Below, piece after piece: positions 1-12,934 of a stretch of DNA of 64,000 bases; position 1 is the first letter of the stretch, and every line of letters begins with the position of its first letter. Source of the DNA: Mantamonas sphyraenae (lineage: Eukaryota > CRuMs > Mantamonadidae); the NCBI GenBank assembly GCA_026936335.1, contig JAPMXV010000077.1, positions 44,276-108,275 of the forward strand. Direction: 5' to 3'. A model generated the notes under the pieces. That model saw only the letters and a program-made list of their open reading frames with translations. It searched no databases and had not been told where the DNA came from. Position numbers and translations under genes: made by a program.

Positions 1-828
1 GGACGATCCGGGGGAGAGAACGTGGCCACTGCTTGACAGGAGTTCTCCCCCAGGGTCATCCTCATCGCAGGTGGGGAGCAGGAGGAGGAGGAGAGGTTTG
101 CATGGGAAGGAGCGGGTGGATGTGCAGGGTGAGGAGGGTGGGCAGGGTGGTGGTGTGCAGACGAGATAAGGTTAGGCTGTGAAGGCAGCTTTTGCGTCGC
201 CCCAAGCCGGGGAGGGAAGGGGCGAAAGTCGTGCGAGCTCGGCCTGTGTCACTGGCCCGGCCTCTTACGTGCCACTGCACAGTCCACCAGACTCCAAAGT
301 CAATGTACCCCCGCACATTGGTGATGCCCATCCATGGTACCCGCAACAAGACACATGCGTGTGTCTGCGACGCACACGGCGTCGTTTTGCTCGCTTGGCC
401 TGGTTTTGGCCTGGTTTTGGCCTGGTTTTGGCTCGTTTTTGGCTCGTTTGGCCGAGTTTTGGCCCGGCCTTGGCTCGATTTTTGATTCACCTTTGGCCCA
501 GCTCCGACGCGGTCATTCCTGTCCACAAATCCATCCGACCGACAATCCGCGAGAGGGGCCCTTGGGTGGCCGACAACCAGAACGTAAAGGGAAGCCATGT
601 TCGAGCACGGGAGGGAGGGGTGGAAACAGTGGGCGGCGGCGTGATCCTTGGGGCACCGCACTTGTTCTTCCACGCATTGCCCCCACCCCCACCACCACCC
701 TTCCCCTGAGCGTGTGTGTGTGCAAACGAATGTGTGGATTCTGACACATTTAGGAAGAAGTGGCTGTGGGCAAGATACGACACATGGGTGGGCAGTTGGC
801 ATGTCGATTGAAGGTGTATGCCCCGTCA
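1..828. other. Gene-poor left edge
   Basis: No reading frame here has recognisable domain content; the open frames are G/T- or C-rich low-complexity artefacts. The stretch holds one copy of a dispersed repeat (about 245-510, listed separately) and leads into the decayed F-box-like paralogue that begins at 829. Confidence 0.5.
245..510. repeat. Dispersed repeat, copy 1
   Basis: About 260 bp that match 10275-10520 by eye. Both copies begin near a ccactgcac-containing block, share a cgcacacggcgtcgtttt-like core, then run into short tandem units rich in ttttggc (near 400-470 here). The flanks do not match, so this is a dispersed element and not part of a large duplication. No coding capacity, terminal repeats or target duplications were recognised. 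Confidence 0.6.
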
Positions 829-1700
829 TCACGCTCTGCACACTTCTCTGTATCTGACCAGATCATTCTTCCAGCCCCGTTCCCAGTGCAATGCTGGTGC
901 ATCCTTGTGTCGCCTTCCTTCGCCATGGACACCCAGTGAGGCCAAGAACACAGCACCTTCCCGGGAAACATCCTCCACCCAATCATCCTTCTCCAACGTC
1001 GTATCCTCACTCGCGCAGCACTTGCAAGGGAAGATACACATCATTGCCTCGTCGACACCCCACTTGATCCTATCCTGCTGGTTTGCAGGGATCTTCTGCC
1101 GCACCAACTCTGTCTCCTCCCACCTCTTCTGCACAGCCTTTCCACACTTGCTTCCTCCCATGGCCTCGCACATCCCTGTTGTCACCAGCATGAGTGGGCT
1201 GCGTGTCACCACTTTCTCCAACAGGCGCGGATCCTTGTGCTGCTGCCACAGGTCCCACCACATGCTCGCTTTCTCCCTCACTTTGCCATCGAATGCATGC
1301 AGCTTCTCAACTGCCGTCGAGCTGTCCAACGCGTGCGGATACGCGTATGTTTCCTTCTCCATGTCCTGAAGGCACCAGAACCGGAGAAACCCTTCAAGAC
1401 CCTGCTTCTTCCTTGGTCAATCACCCCATGGAGGACTCGCCGTCTCAACTCCTCGCCAACCCACCACGTCTCATCATTTCGAACAATCACATTGCTCAGC
1501 ACACTCACATGAAACCCGTCGTCCAGCAGCTGCATCCACCTTTCATCAGTGGCCACTTCTCTCTCCCTCCAATGTGGCCCCACCCTGTCCGTGTCCACAA
1601 GCTTGCCCACCTCCACCCCATCCGGGTCATCCAATCCCTCCATGGCAACAACGATAACCTCCGAGTCGTCGCATGGGTGCCTCTCGTACACTGCTCTGCC
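829..1700 (-). pseudogene. Decayed third copy of the F-box-like repeat family
   Basis: Two minus-strand frames (about 1700-1370 and 1362-829) together match the C-terminal third of the intact neighbour at 1760-5206. Shared landmarks are the blocks DSEV..VAMEGL, DERWMQLLDDGF, DSSTA.EKL, KRWE...VRQ and DVSREG.FLASL, in the same order. The match starts abruptly, without the F-box-like N-terminus, and the frame changes near 1365. The tail is shorter and diverged. It lies just downstream of the intact gene in the same orientation, as expected for a truncated tandem duplicate. A spliced, expressed fragment cannot be excluded, but no start or clear splice sites were seen. Confidence 0.75.
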
Positions 1701-1759
1701 CATCCGTTGTGGTGCAAGTGAGTGTCGAGGTGCGCAGGTCGGGAACGGGATCACACCAA

Positions 1760-4700
1760 TCATTTTCCATTGCCTTCAAACGCAGTGTACACTTCCCTCA
1801 ACTGTTCCAGTTCCTCTGTCTGATCATCTTCAAATGCTATGTCACAGTATCGCATGTCAAACACTGTGATCTCCAGAGACGCCAGAAAGTCGGCTCCTTC
1901 CCTACTTACCTCATCCGTCCAGTCCTCCTCATCAAACTCGTACCCACACTCCAACAGCACTTGTAAACGGATGAGGGTATCAGCAGAACCACGCGATGAC
2001 AGCACATCGTGGGCCCATTCGCACCAGTTCTCCCGTTGTGCCTGGCACTCCTGGCGGACTTGCTCCACCTTTTCCCACCTCTTCTGCGTCTCCTCACCAA
2101 GTTTCTCTCCTTCCAAGGCCTCGTACATCCCTTCTGTCACCACCATGAATGGAATGCGCCTCACCAGTGCCTCCAGGACCTGTGGATCACTGCAACGCAG
2201 CAGCAGCTCCAGCAACAACCCTTTGTCCACTCCACCATGGATTTCAAGCAGCTTCTCAAGTGCTGTCGAGCTGTCCAACTCGTACAGACACGCATATGCT
2301 TCCTTCAAAGCTGTTCGACTGGTTCCCACCAACTGCTTCAACACGAGCATCATTCCTTGGTCAATGAGCCCATGGACGACTCTCCTCTGCAGCTCAACAC
2401 TGTACCTACAGAAACCGGTCATTCCAGGCATCATGGTCCCCAGTACCTTCACAGGGAATCCATCGTCCAGCAGCTGCATCCACCTTTCGTCAGTAGCCAG
2501 TTCTTTCGACCACCACCCTGTCTCCAGCTCTTCTGCGTTCACGAGCTTGCCCACCTTCACCACATCCGCGTTCTCCAGCCCCTCCATGGCCACTGCTACC
2601 ACCTCCGAGTCGTTGCAGGCGTCTTTCCTCACTGTTCTGCGCATCCACTGCCGCACGTAATCCACAAAGGCCTCAGCCCCGTTCTCTCTGCACACGCTCA
2701 CACATCGATTCACCTGCTGTTGCCAGCGTTCTTGCAAGCATGGCCGAGTGGCTCCGGTCCATACGGTCTCCTTCAGCTCGTATGGCACCCACAATGACCT
2801 GTCGTCGTCATCGAACTTGTCCTTGGACAGCAGGCTAGGCAACAGCCTTTCGTCATGGTCAAATCTGTAGCACTCGAGTATGGTCTCGACCTCCAGTTGC
2901 GCCGTGTGCCGCTTCACTGCCCACAGTACAGCATCCCTGCGTTCCCAACCAGCATACGGCCCCGTAGTCTCAAGGGCACGCGTGAGCAATGTCATCAAAT
3001 GCTCCTGCGGAAGCACCATACCATTGCTGTCAAGGGCCGCCCTCAGATCCATTGGGTTGGCTATGTCAACAACCCTCCCCCATGCCCCACGTTCAGCCAG
3101 CAAACGAATGGCTTCCATGTGCGGACATACCTTGTACACCTTTGCCACAGTGTCGTCATCCAGCTGGCCCCCGTGTTGGTCCAGCACCCACTCACTCGCT
3201 TTCCAGTATTCTTTTCTTCGTGCACGCATGAGAAATCGCATCACATGCTCATGCGGAAGCACCATATCATTGCTGCGAAGGTGCGCCCTCAGGTCCTCAG
3301 GGTTGGCTGTGTCAATAACCATCTCCCATGCCTCACGTTCCACCAGCAAACGAAGAGCTTCCTTGTTTGGATGTATCTTGTACACGTGCGCCACAGTGTC
3401 GTCATCCAACTGTTCCCTGTGTTGGACCAGCATCCACTTCACAGTGCGACTTGCTTCACAGAGATCTTTTGCGTGTTTTCTGTGTGCATATTTGGGATCC
3501 CTGATCGCTTTCGAGCGATCGGCACTTTGGGCACACTCGAGAATTCGCAGCAAAAGCTCCTTCGGAAGCACAATGCCCATCGTGTCAAATTCCGCCCTCA
3601 GAACATCAGGTCTTGTTGCGCCAACAATCGCCCCCCATGACTTCCGTTCCACCAGAACAGCCAGAGGTTTCGTGAAGAAACCGCGAGGATACCTTCCATG
3701 TCTTTTCCACAGCCGTACCACGGCATCGTCGCCCAGTCGTGACACGATTTGAGGCCTGTTGACAATCCACGACGCCGTTTCGAAATCACTGCGTGCATCC
3801 TGGTACAAGATATAGGCATGGTGGGCAAGTGTGGCCACGGTCTTCTCCTCACCCTCCACCAGGACGAGCGCCCTTATCAGATCACGGGCAGGCGTATTCT
3901 TGGCCAGAGCATCCATGGGTAGCGTGGACAGAACACATGAAACCAGTGCGTGGTTGTTCAGGACCCAACACATCTCCTGCAACAGAGTCAAGTTCTTCGA
4001 CTCACAGACAGTTTGCAACGCCTTTGGCCATTCAGCTTCTGGCAACGCTGCTGGAATGAGGGGAAGCATGCCTCTACATCCGCTCAGCCCCATCGCCATT
4101 GCTTCCTTCACACCAGCAAGGCCGTGTCCCACCAACACCTGCGTCAACGCATTGCCGGTGCACCGCAGCTCATGTCGGCTACGACGGACATACTTCACAT
4201 ATGCCTCTATGTTGGACAGTGGAACATCTGCCAGTGTTCGTCCCATCGAGTCTGGCTGACCCAGTCGTCCCCTCACTCGGGGAAGCTGCGCCACGTTGCC
4301 TTTGTAAACCGCGGCCATGCTGGCATTCACCTCGAATGATTGCAGGAGACTCTTCGGAGCACCTGATGCCAACAACACGCCGTACCGTGCCTCGTGGAAG
4401 GGCACACATGCATCAACGACCTTCATCAAGGCCTTGTTGGTGAACTTGCTCAGCGATGTTCGCCGCAACACACACTGCAGCGCAGGAAGTGAGCGTCCAC
4501 ACACAGGTGGCAAATCCTCCACACGCATGCGTTCAGGCACACTGTTTCCCGCAAACAGCTCAAACAGGGCCCTGTTCCAGTACAGCCGGTTCAGCCGTGG
4601 CACCCGGAGCCGTTTGTGTCCAAACTTGACCACCACACCACCAATCTCGCCCAATGTGGACACAAGGGTGCTTCTCAGTGGCTGGTTGTCCACTTGGTAC

Positions 4701-5206
4701 AGGTCGCCCATGTCCACCATGTGTGTGTTGATGGAGAAGAGGGCAAGGGCGGCACCGGCGTCCAAATGAGGCACCACACGTTCCCACACCTCCACTGGCA
4801 CCTGTGACAGCAGTGTCTCCATGCGGGAGGGCGGAGTTCTCTGACGACGGGCGCGACGGGGGCGACGTGAGGCAGTGCTCTGTGCTGTGTCACCCAGCTG
4901 CTGCTGGTGCTGGTCAGCGGATGCTGACCTGTCAAAAACACATCCAGCACACACGGGTTCACCATGGCCATGTCAGCACAGATAAAGGGTGCGGTGGGGA
5001 AGAATGGTTGATTGCTGTGCTTCCTACCTGCTTGTCTGTGTGTCGTCCACCGTCATGTCGTCTGTGTGGTTGGTGAGCTCTGCCGATGCTCGCACCTTGG
5101 CCACCCGCTGACGTTTGGGTGCAGGGGTGGCGTCCACCAATTGGCCATCTTCCTCATCAACCACATCCTCATCCTCTCCATCCACTGTGCTACGCTTGCG
5201 GGACAT
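1760..5206 (-). CDS. F-box-like protein with large helical repeats, copy A
   Basis: Two exons: 5206-5028 and 4928-1760, with a 99-nt intron (donor gtagga, CTGAC box, acceptor tttttgacag) that keeps phase 2; about 1115 residues. Exon 1 encodes MSRKRSTVDGED followed by a basic PAPKRQRV nuclear-localisation-like stretch. Residues about 96-140 (METLLSQVPVEVWERV, then LALFS) resemble an F-box: a hydrophobic P-x-E-V-W start and a leucine-rich helix. The remainder is helical, with at least three repeats of about 85-95 residues carrying LDDDTV..VYK, LL.ER.AW and VLP.EH. F-box proteins recruit substrates to SCF (Skp1-cullin) ubiquitin ligases; that role is inferred here from a weak motif. The start is the first Met after a leader conserved between copies A and B. 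Confidence 0.72.
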
Positions 5207-5562
5207 GAATGTGTGTCCACAGTGGTGGCCTTGAATACGGATTTCCTTTGGCCAAGGCCGAGCTGGCACCACGTCCCAACACAACCCCAACATTGCATCC
5301 ACATGAGACCCACGATGACGCTCACAAACTCTGCCTGTCTTCGCTTCTCAGCATGTCAAAGAGCACCTTGTGTCCGCTGGTGGCTCCGATCTGATCCCAA
5401 CTCCGACCCATGTACACACCACCAAACCATGGTGAACGAACCAAGCCAACGATTCAACAAAACGGGAGAACCAACGCAACAGCATGGACTCTGTTCCATC
5501 GCTGGTCCCTTGCAAAGACCGAACAACACACGCTGCATCCCAGACAACACGCGTGTGACCCA

Positions 5563-8500
5563 CTACATTCCAAACGCACTGTACACTTCCCTCAGCCATT
5601 TCAGTTCCTGTGTCTCCTCATCGAAAGGTGCTGTGTTGCAATATGGTCTGCAATACACTCTGATCCCCAGAGACGCCAAAAAGTGGGCTCCTCCCTTGCT
5701 TATCTCACGCGTCCAGTCCTTCTCGCCAAACTCGTACCCACACTCCAACAGCACTTGTAACCAGATGAACATATCATCAGAATACGATGACAGCATCTTG
5801 CGAGCCCATTCACTCCAATCCTCCCGTTGTTCCTGGCACTCCCGCCGGACTTGCTCCACCTTGTCCCACCTCTTCTGCGTCTGTTCACCAAGTTTCTCTC
5901 CTTCCAAGGCCTCGTACATCCCTTTTGTCACCACCATAAATGGGATGCGCGACACCAGCTCCTCCAGGACCTGCGGATTCTTGTGCAGCAGCAGCAGCTC
6001 CAGCAGCATCTCGTAGCCCACTTCATCGTGGATTTCAAGCAGCTTCTCAATTGCCGTCGAGCTATCCAACTCGTACAGATATGCACATGCTTCCTTCACA
6101 GCCGTTTGCCTGGTTCCCACAAACCGCTTTAACACGGGCCTCATTCCTTGGTCAATGAGCCCACGGACGATGCGCCTCTGCAGCTCAACACTGTACTCAC
6201 GGAAACCGGTCATTCCAGGCATCATGGTCCCCAGTACGTTCACAGGGAACCCATCGTCCAGCAGCTGCATCCACCTTTCCTCAGTGGCCACTTTCTTCGA
6301 CCACCGCCATGCCTCCAGCTCTTCTGCGTTCACGAGCTTGCCTACCTCCACCACATCCTCGTTCTCCAGCCCCTTCATGGCCACTGTCATCACCTCCGAG
6401 TCGTTGCAGGGTTCTTTCCCCACTGTTCTGCTCATCCACTGCCGCACGTATTCCACAAACGCCTCAGCCCCATTCTCTCTGCATACACTCACACATCGAT
6501 TCACCTGCTGTTGCCAGCGTTCTTGCACGCTCGTCCGAATGGCTGCGGCGAGTGCAGACCGCTTCAGCTCGGATGGCACCCACAATGCCCTGTCGTCGTC
6601 ATCGATGTTGTCCTTGGACAGCAGGCTAGGCAACAGCCTTTCGTCATGGTCACACCTGTAGCACTCGAGTATGGTCTCGACCTCCAGTTGCGCCGTGTGC
6701 TGCTCCACCGCCCACAACACATGCTCATTGCGTCCCCACTCTTGAGCATACGGCCCCGTTTTCTCAAGGGCACGCGTGAGAAATGTCATCACATGCTCCT
6801 GCGGAAGCACCATACCATTGCTGTCAAGGACCGCCCTCAGATCCGTAGGTTTGGCAATGTCAACAACCGTCTCCCAAGCCTCACGCTCCACTAGCAAGCG
6901 AATGGCTTCCATGTTCGGGTGTGTCTTGTAAACGCTCGCCACCGTGTCTTCATCCAGCTGCTTCCCGTGGTGGACCAGCACCCACTCACTCGCTTCCCAG
7001 TATTCTGTTCTTCGTGCACGCTTGAGAAATCGCAACACATGCGCCTTCGGAAGCGTTTTACCCTTGCTGTCAAGTTCTTCAGTCAGTTCACTTGGTCTTG
7101 CAATGGCTTCCTTCCAAGCCTCCCGTTCCACCAGAAGAGCCAGAAGATCCTTGAGATGATACTCTCCACACAGCTGTACCACTGCATCGTGGTCCAGTTG
7201 TGACACGAATCGAGGTGTGCTGGCAATCCACCTCTCCATTACCCTATCTCCCCGTGCAGCCTCGAAGAGCAGTTTGGAATGTTCGACAAGTGTGGCCATG
7301 GCCTTCTCCTCGCCCTCCACCAGGATGAGTGCCTCGTGCAGTGCATAGGCTGGTGCATTCATGACCAGCGCTTCAATTGGTAGCGTGGATAGCACACATG
7401 AAACCAGGTCATGGTTGTCCAGCACATCCGGCAACTGCCGCATCAGAGTCAAGTTCTTCTCCGCACAGAGTGCTTGCAACGCCTTTGGCCATTCGGCTTC
7501 TGGCAACATTTCTGCAATGCAGGCAAGCATACCTCTACACCCGCTCAGTCCCATTGCTATTGCTTCCTTCACACCCGCAACGCCGTGTCCCACCAACACC
7601 TGCGTCAACGCTGAACGGGTGTGCTCCACCCGCCCTCTGTCTTCCATTGCATACTTGACGTGTGCAACGATGTTGGACAGTGGCACGTCTGCCAGTGTTC
7701 GTCCCATCGAGTCCGGCTCACCCAAGCACACGTACTCGACCCCACTACCGGTGTCCCCATCGTAAATCGCATCCATGTCGGCATCCAACTCCATCTCTTC
7801 CACGAAATACTCCGGGGCACCTGCTGCCAACAAAACAGCTCCCTTCGCCTCAGGGAAAGGCAGACATCTCTCGACGACGTCCATCAGGTCGTAGCAATCT
7901 ACCTCGTCGTCCCAACTGTAGTCGTACCAACTGCCGTCGTTGCAACTTTCGGCCAGTGTCGTTCGCCGCAACACACACTGCAGCACAGGAAGTGAGCGTC
8001 CACACACACGTGGCAACTCATCCACATGCATGCGTTCAGGCACACTGCTTTCCCCAAACAGATCAAACAGGGTCCTGTTCAAGTACAGGCGGTTCAGCCG
8101 CGGCACCCGGTGTCGTTTGTCGCCAAACCAGACCACCACACCACCAATCTCGCCCAATGTGGACACAAGGGTGCTCCTCAGTGGCTGATTGTCCACTTGG
8201 TACAGGTCGCCCATGTCCACCATGTGTGTGTTGATGGAGAAGAGGGCAAGGGCGGCACCGGCGTCCAAACGAGGAACCACACGCTCCCACACCTCCACTG
8301 GCACCTGTGACAGCAGTGTCTCCATGCGAGAGGGCGGTGGTATCTGGGGACGGGAGCGACGTGAGGCGGTGCTCTGTGCTGTGTCACCCAGCTGCTGCTG
8401 GTGGTCGCGGGATTCCGACCTGTCAGAAGCACACCCAGCACACACGGGTTCACCATGGCCATGTCAGCACAGATAACGGGTGGAGTGGGTGAGAATGGGC

Positions 8501-8688
8501 GGCTTTTGTGCTTCCTACCTGCTTGTCTGTGTGTCGTCCACCGCCATGTCGTCTGTGTGGCTGGTGAGCTCTGCTACCGCGCGCATCTGCTGACGTTTGG
8601 GCGCTGGGGTAGCGTCAACGGACGGGTTCTCTTCCTCATCAACCTCAACTCCATCCTCTCCATCCACCGTGCTACGCTTGCGGGACAT
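5563..8688 (-). CDS. F-box-like protein with large helical repeats, copy B
   Basis: Tandem paralogue of 1760-5206 in the same orientation. Exons 8688-8519 and 8419-5563 are separated by a 99-nt intron at the same position, phase and length as in copy A; about 1008 residues. It shares the MSRKRSTVDGED start, the PAPKRQQ basic patch, the F-box-like METLLSQVPVEVWERV block (about residue 89) and the C-terminal repeats, but has fewer internal helical repeats and an extra acidic insert near the middle (around DDEVDCYDLMD). The conserved intron supports both gene models. Likely the same molecular role, with copy-specific repeat number suggesting altered target recognition (inference). The roughly 350 bp between the two genes holds no other supported gene. 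Confidence 0.72.
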
Positions 8689-10812
8689 GAATGTGTGTCC
8701 GCAGTGGTGGCCTTGAATACGGAGTTCCTTTGGCAAAGCCCGAGCACCCTCAGTGGCCTCGTCTGTGACACTCTGCCCTCTCAGTCGCCCATACACAACC
8801 CCTCTCTTTCTCCTCTCTGTCCACACCCGCACCGGCCGCAAAGCACACCGAAAAGAGTGCACCTGCCATTGTGCGAGGTGTGTGGTGTGGCTGCTCTCCA
8901 CAACGGCCGATTGCGTCTCACGACCAACCCAAACACATCCATCGACTGATTCCATGCATTTACCACCCTCTTCCATGTGTATCCCTGTTTCGATTGACCT
9001 GTGGCGTGCTGTGCTGGGGATTCGAGCGAGTGATCAGGAATCCGCCAGATTTTCACCAGTTCGCCCACCAGCCTTCGTCCTGCAACCCAGCGTCCCTGGA
9101 CATCCCCCATCCCGATCATCCAACGCCATTTTCATTCCCTCGGTGCTTCCCCTGCACCGTGTGCATGCTCACCAGCCCATGTTGTCCCCACCTCTTCCTC
9201 CCCGTGTGCTTTTTTGCACCCCGTTTGCACTGCTTCCTGCTTTCCACTCACCCAAATTCTCCTTGTCCTCCCTTTGTTGCCACCCACGACCATTGAACAG
9301 GTTGCTTTGCACATCATTGCCTCGTGTGTCCTCCCAATCCAATCCCAAATCCACCATGGTGTTCACATCCGTCCAGAGGTGCCTGTGCATGTCCCCACGT
9401 GCATTGCGGCATCCATCGTTGTGTGTTGTTCTGTTCGGGGCTGCCAGCAAAAGCCCGCAGCTCCCGCGTCTCCTCTCGCCACCCTGTCGTCGTCCAACGA
9501 CACAGCGGAAACGTCCATCGCTCACATCCTCCCAGTTGCCGTTGTCCTCATTGCTGTGTTCCACCGTGTCCTCCACACTCGATAGGGGCAGTCTGCGTCT
9601 CATGGGGTCCCCTTTTTGGCCAGTGCCGTCCTTGTCCTTTTGGTCCATCGGGCGCCGACAAAAACCAAAAGGCGAGGCTGACTCCACTCCCTCCCCTTCC
9701 TTCCCCCATCCATCCTTTCCTGCACCATTTCCCACACACCACCCAAGTGTCATGACACCCAAATCCAGGCGTCTGTCCATCCTCCTCTTCCCCGTCTCCC
9801 TTTCCATTCTTCAAGCAATCCATTCCCAACTCCTTCTCTCCCTCGTCTTCCTCAGCTACGCTGTGTCCCATTTTGCTTCTCCACGCCCACCCTCCCCACA
9901 GTTTCCCCCCATTCTCCCCTCCCACCCTGATGCTCAACAGCAGCTGACATGTGCGTGTGCATCCCATGTGCCGTTTGATCTCCCCCCCTACTTCCATGTC
10001 ATCCTCCCACACCAAACAAGCACCAGGTTGGCCCTGTGCATTTCATCCCTGGGTTTCCTTTCTGCCCTGTTGACGGAATGGGGCCGAGGGTGGCCAAATG
10101 CCTTTATCACACGCTCTCTGTGCAAGCCACCCGCCCCACCCCACCCGGAGTGTTTCCCCCACCTCCTTGGCAATGAGTATTCTGCATTCATTTCCACCTG
10201 GCGATCATTCCACGTTGGGTTCACCGAGTTGGCACTCATTCTGCTGCTCCATTCCACCGCCGTGTCGGTGCTGCTCTTGGCCCGGCCTCTCACGTGCCAC
10301 TGCACAACCCATCAGACTCCAGACTCAATGCCACCCCGCACATGGGTGATTGCCATCCATGGTATCAGCGACAAGACACAAGAATGTGTTTGTGACGCAC
10401 ACAGCGTCGTTTTCTACTTTGGCCAGATTTTGGCAGATTTTGGCAGATTTTTGCTCGATTTTTGGCTCGGCCATGGCCCGGCCCTTTGGCTCCTTTTTTG
10501 ATTGAACTTTGGCCCAGCGCCCGCCACATGCCGGGTTTCCCTCACCTTGTCCGACACAGCTTGGAACATGTGCTGCACCAGAACAACACATTGCAAGCAT
10601 GGCACGGCCACTTCATACTCTTTTGCTGCGTCCGAGGAAGAAAGGTGTGGTGTCGACCCCCTTTGCTTGCACATTGCCAATCGAGTGAACAAAGGCAACT
10701 CCACCGCCACTGCCCATGCCAGATCTGCGTTCTTGGTGGTGGTGGATGGATTGGGTGTGCCATGCGACGAGTGTGACACAACAACACGAAACACACACAG
10801 AGTGGGGGAACA
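8689..10812. other. Intergenic stretch without a supported gene
   Basis: About 2.1 kb of C/T-rich sequence. Long open frames exist on both strands, but they are Pro/Ser/His-rich and show no domain. One dispersed repeat copy lies at 10275-10520. The last ~200 bp, before the BTB-SPRY gene, match sequence preceding the second BTB-SPRY copy (around 13300-13480), so they belong to the tandem unit and probably include its promoter. Confidence 0.5.
10275..10520. repeat. Dispersed repeat, copy 2
   Basis: Second copy of the element at 245-510, same orientation. It shares the ccactgcac block, the cacacagcgtcgtttt core and a T/G-rich run of short units (ttttggcagat) near 10420-10460. The number and sequence of short units differ from copy 1, so the internal tandem part is unstable. 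Confidence 0.6.
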
Positions 10813-12934
10813 ATGAGCACAATCGCACGGGGCAAGGGCAAGGGCAAGGCAGGCAGCAGCAGCAACACCAACCATGGGATGGGCAGTGCGCATGGTCTGT
10901 CCACAGATGGACCTGACCATTACCTGCAGTCGGAGCGCACAAAGGCGTACGGCCCTCTTTCGCCGCTGCAGGGCAAGGCAGGACCCGACACATCGCCGGC
11001 AGTGCGCACGCTGTATCATGACATGTACAAGAGTGGCCTGTGTGCCGATGTGGAGATTGTGCTGGAAGGACTGGATGGGGCGGGTGAGTTGGAGGAAGGG
11101 GAAGAAACGAGAAGCAAAAGCAAAACGCGGGGCAGCAGTGTGGCACACACACACACACACTGTGGGTTGCTGACACCAAAAGGGGGGATATTGGATGACG
11201 AATGATGACGGGACACACCTACCCGACAGATGGGGAGGAGTTGGGTGGGAAGGATGTGGTGCTTCGTGCACACCGTTCGTTTCTGTGTCTGCACAGCGGA
11301 ATGTGGCGGTATCTGCTGGAGGTTGAGGACGGGGCAGCAGCGTCGTCGGGGGCAGCGGTGTTGGAACACAGCAGGGAGGATGGACAGGGAGGAGGGATGT
11401 TTCGAATGGTGGTGAAGCGGGGCACACAGAGTGTGGGTGTGTTGCGTGCAATGGAAGTGGCGGTGGGGTGGTGCTACGGCGGTACCCTGCCTGTGACCAA
11501 CGTGGAGCTGTGTTACAGTCTGTTGGCCGTGGCACAGTTCTGGCTGATGCCCATGCTGACGGAGCATGTGATGCAGTGGGTGGGACAGAGGCATGATGCA
11601 GAGACACTGGTGAGGATGTGTCGTGGGGGCAGTCTCGTGGGGGCCATGGGCGTCGCCGAGGTGGTGCACTCCAATGTGTACCATGCAAGTGTGTTGCGGG
11701 TGGCAAAGGAGTGGAGCAAGGTGGCAGATGCGGTGAGTGGTGGCAAGGTGGCACGTGGGGCGTTTGGGTTTATGCGGGGCTGTGTGTTTGTGGCGATGGT
11801 CAAGGTGGCGTTGGAGCAGCATGGGGAGGAGGGAGTGGACAAGGGGAAGCTGGCACAGGTGGTGGGTGGGTATTTGGAGAGTGTGGATGTGGAGGAGATG
11901 GTGGAGGCGGAGGAGGTGGAGTACTTGAGTGCGTTGTTGGAGGGCGTTCGGCACAACGAGGAGATGGGATTGTTGAAGGCGGCACTGGCAACAGGTGCGA
12001 GTGAGGATGTGGTGAGAGGATTGTGTGTGAAGATTGCAGGGAAGCTGGAGGTGTTGCAGCGGGATGGGCGCGTGAACCTGAGCGGGCTGCCGGTGTGGGT
12101 GGCAGAGCTGATCCTGAGTGCGGATGGGATCGATGTGAAGAGTGAGGACGATGTGCTGGAGATTGTGGAGAGATATGTGGAGGAACATGATGGGGAGGGG
12201 GAGGAGGAAGGGTGGGAGAGGCGGATGTATGGGTGTGTGCGGTTTGGGCTGCTGGGCTCGGAACGTCTGGAAGGGATGCAGGAGGACGGAGAATGGGACA
12301 CGCGGTATGTGGACTTGATGGTGTTGATGAATGGTCTGCTAGATGTGCTGCGCATAATCAAGGGCCAGGAACCAGTTCACAGCAAGAAACGAGCATTTGA
12401 AGTAGATGTTGTCCCAAGCCTGGACTGGGACCGGGTCGACCGAAGCCGAGGAACATTCACAGAGGACAGCCTGGATAAGACTGGAGGTGGTTGGACAACA
12501 TGGATTGGCAAGGAGAAGCTGCGCTCGGGACAGCGATGGAGCGTACGAGTGGACCGATTGTCCTACGGCATGATCGGAATCTGCACCAGCACGTGCGATC
12601 TCACAAGCAACGCCCTTGGTAAGTCATCACATCCCAGAGACACCATACACCGAGTACTGACACCATATGGCTCACAGGGACCAAGCAGGGAAGCTACAGC
12701 TGGAACTGGAACGGCTTGCAAGGACAAATGTTCAAAAATGGAAACAACACCAAAATCAACACGCGCTTCAACCAAGGCGACATTGTGACGGTGGAGCTGG
12801 ACACCAGGGCCCACACACTGAACTTCTCCCGCAATGGCAATGTGGACGCTATCATCGACAACATTGACGACGACACATGGTACCCTGCTTTCAGCTGCCA
12901 GAGTTCCAAGATGACGATTGTGCCCACACCATAG
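10813..12934 (+). CDS. BTB-SPRY protein, copy 1
   Basis: Three exons: 10813-11083, 11230-12618 and 12678-12934 (introns 146 and 59 nt; donors gtgagt and gtaagt; CTGAC boxes before both acceptors); 638 residues. Residues about 70-205 form a BTB/POZ domain: MYKSGLCADVEIVL before intron 1, then LRAHRSFLCLHSGMWRYL and a CYGGTLPV..VELCYSLL block. A long helical, acidic middle follows. From about residue 485 a SPRY/B30.2 domain spans intron 2 (WSVRVDRLSYGMIGIC, then FNQGDIVTVELD, FSRNG and WYPAFS). BTB proteins often bridge substrates to cullin-3 ligases, and SPRY domains bind protein targets; a substrate-adaptor role is inferred. The start is an ATG before an N-terminal GKGKGK tract. The intron phases (both phase 1) rejoin the domains precisely. 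Confidence 0.85.

Noticed and set aside
8753-10501. Plus-strand frame of 582 codons.
   Set aside because: Pro/Ser/His-rich, no domain or consistent composition, overlaps the dispersed repeat, and equally long frames run antisense.
10414-11754. Minus-strand frame of 446 codons over the BTB-SPRY gene.
   Set aside because: Antisense of a gene with a clear BTB domain and conserved introns; the product is Pro/His/Thr-rich without features.
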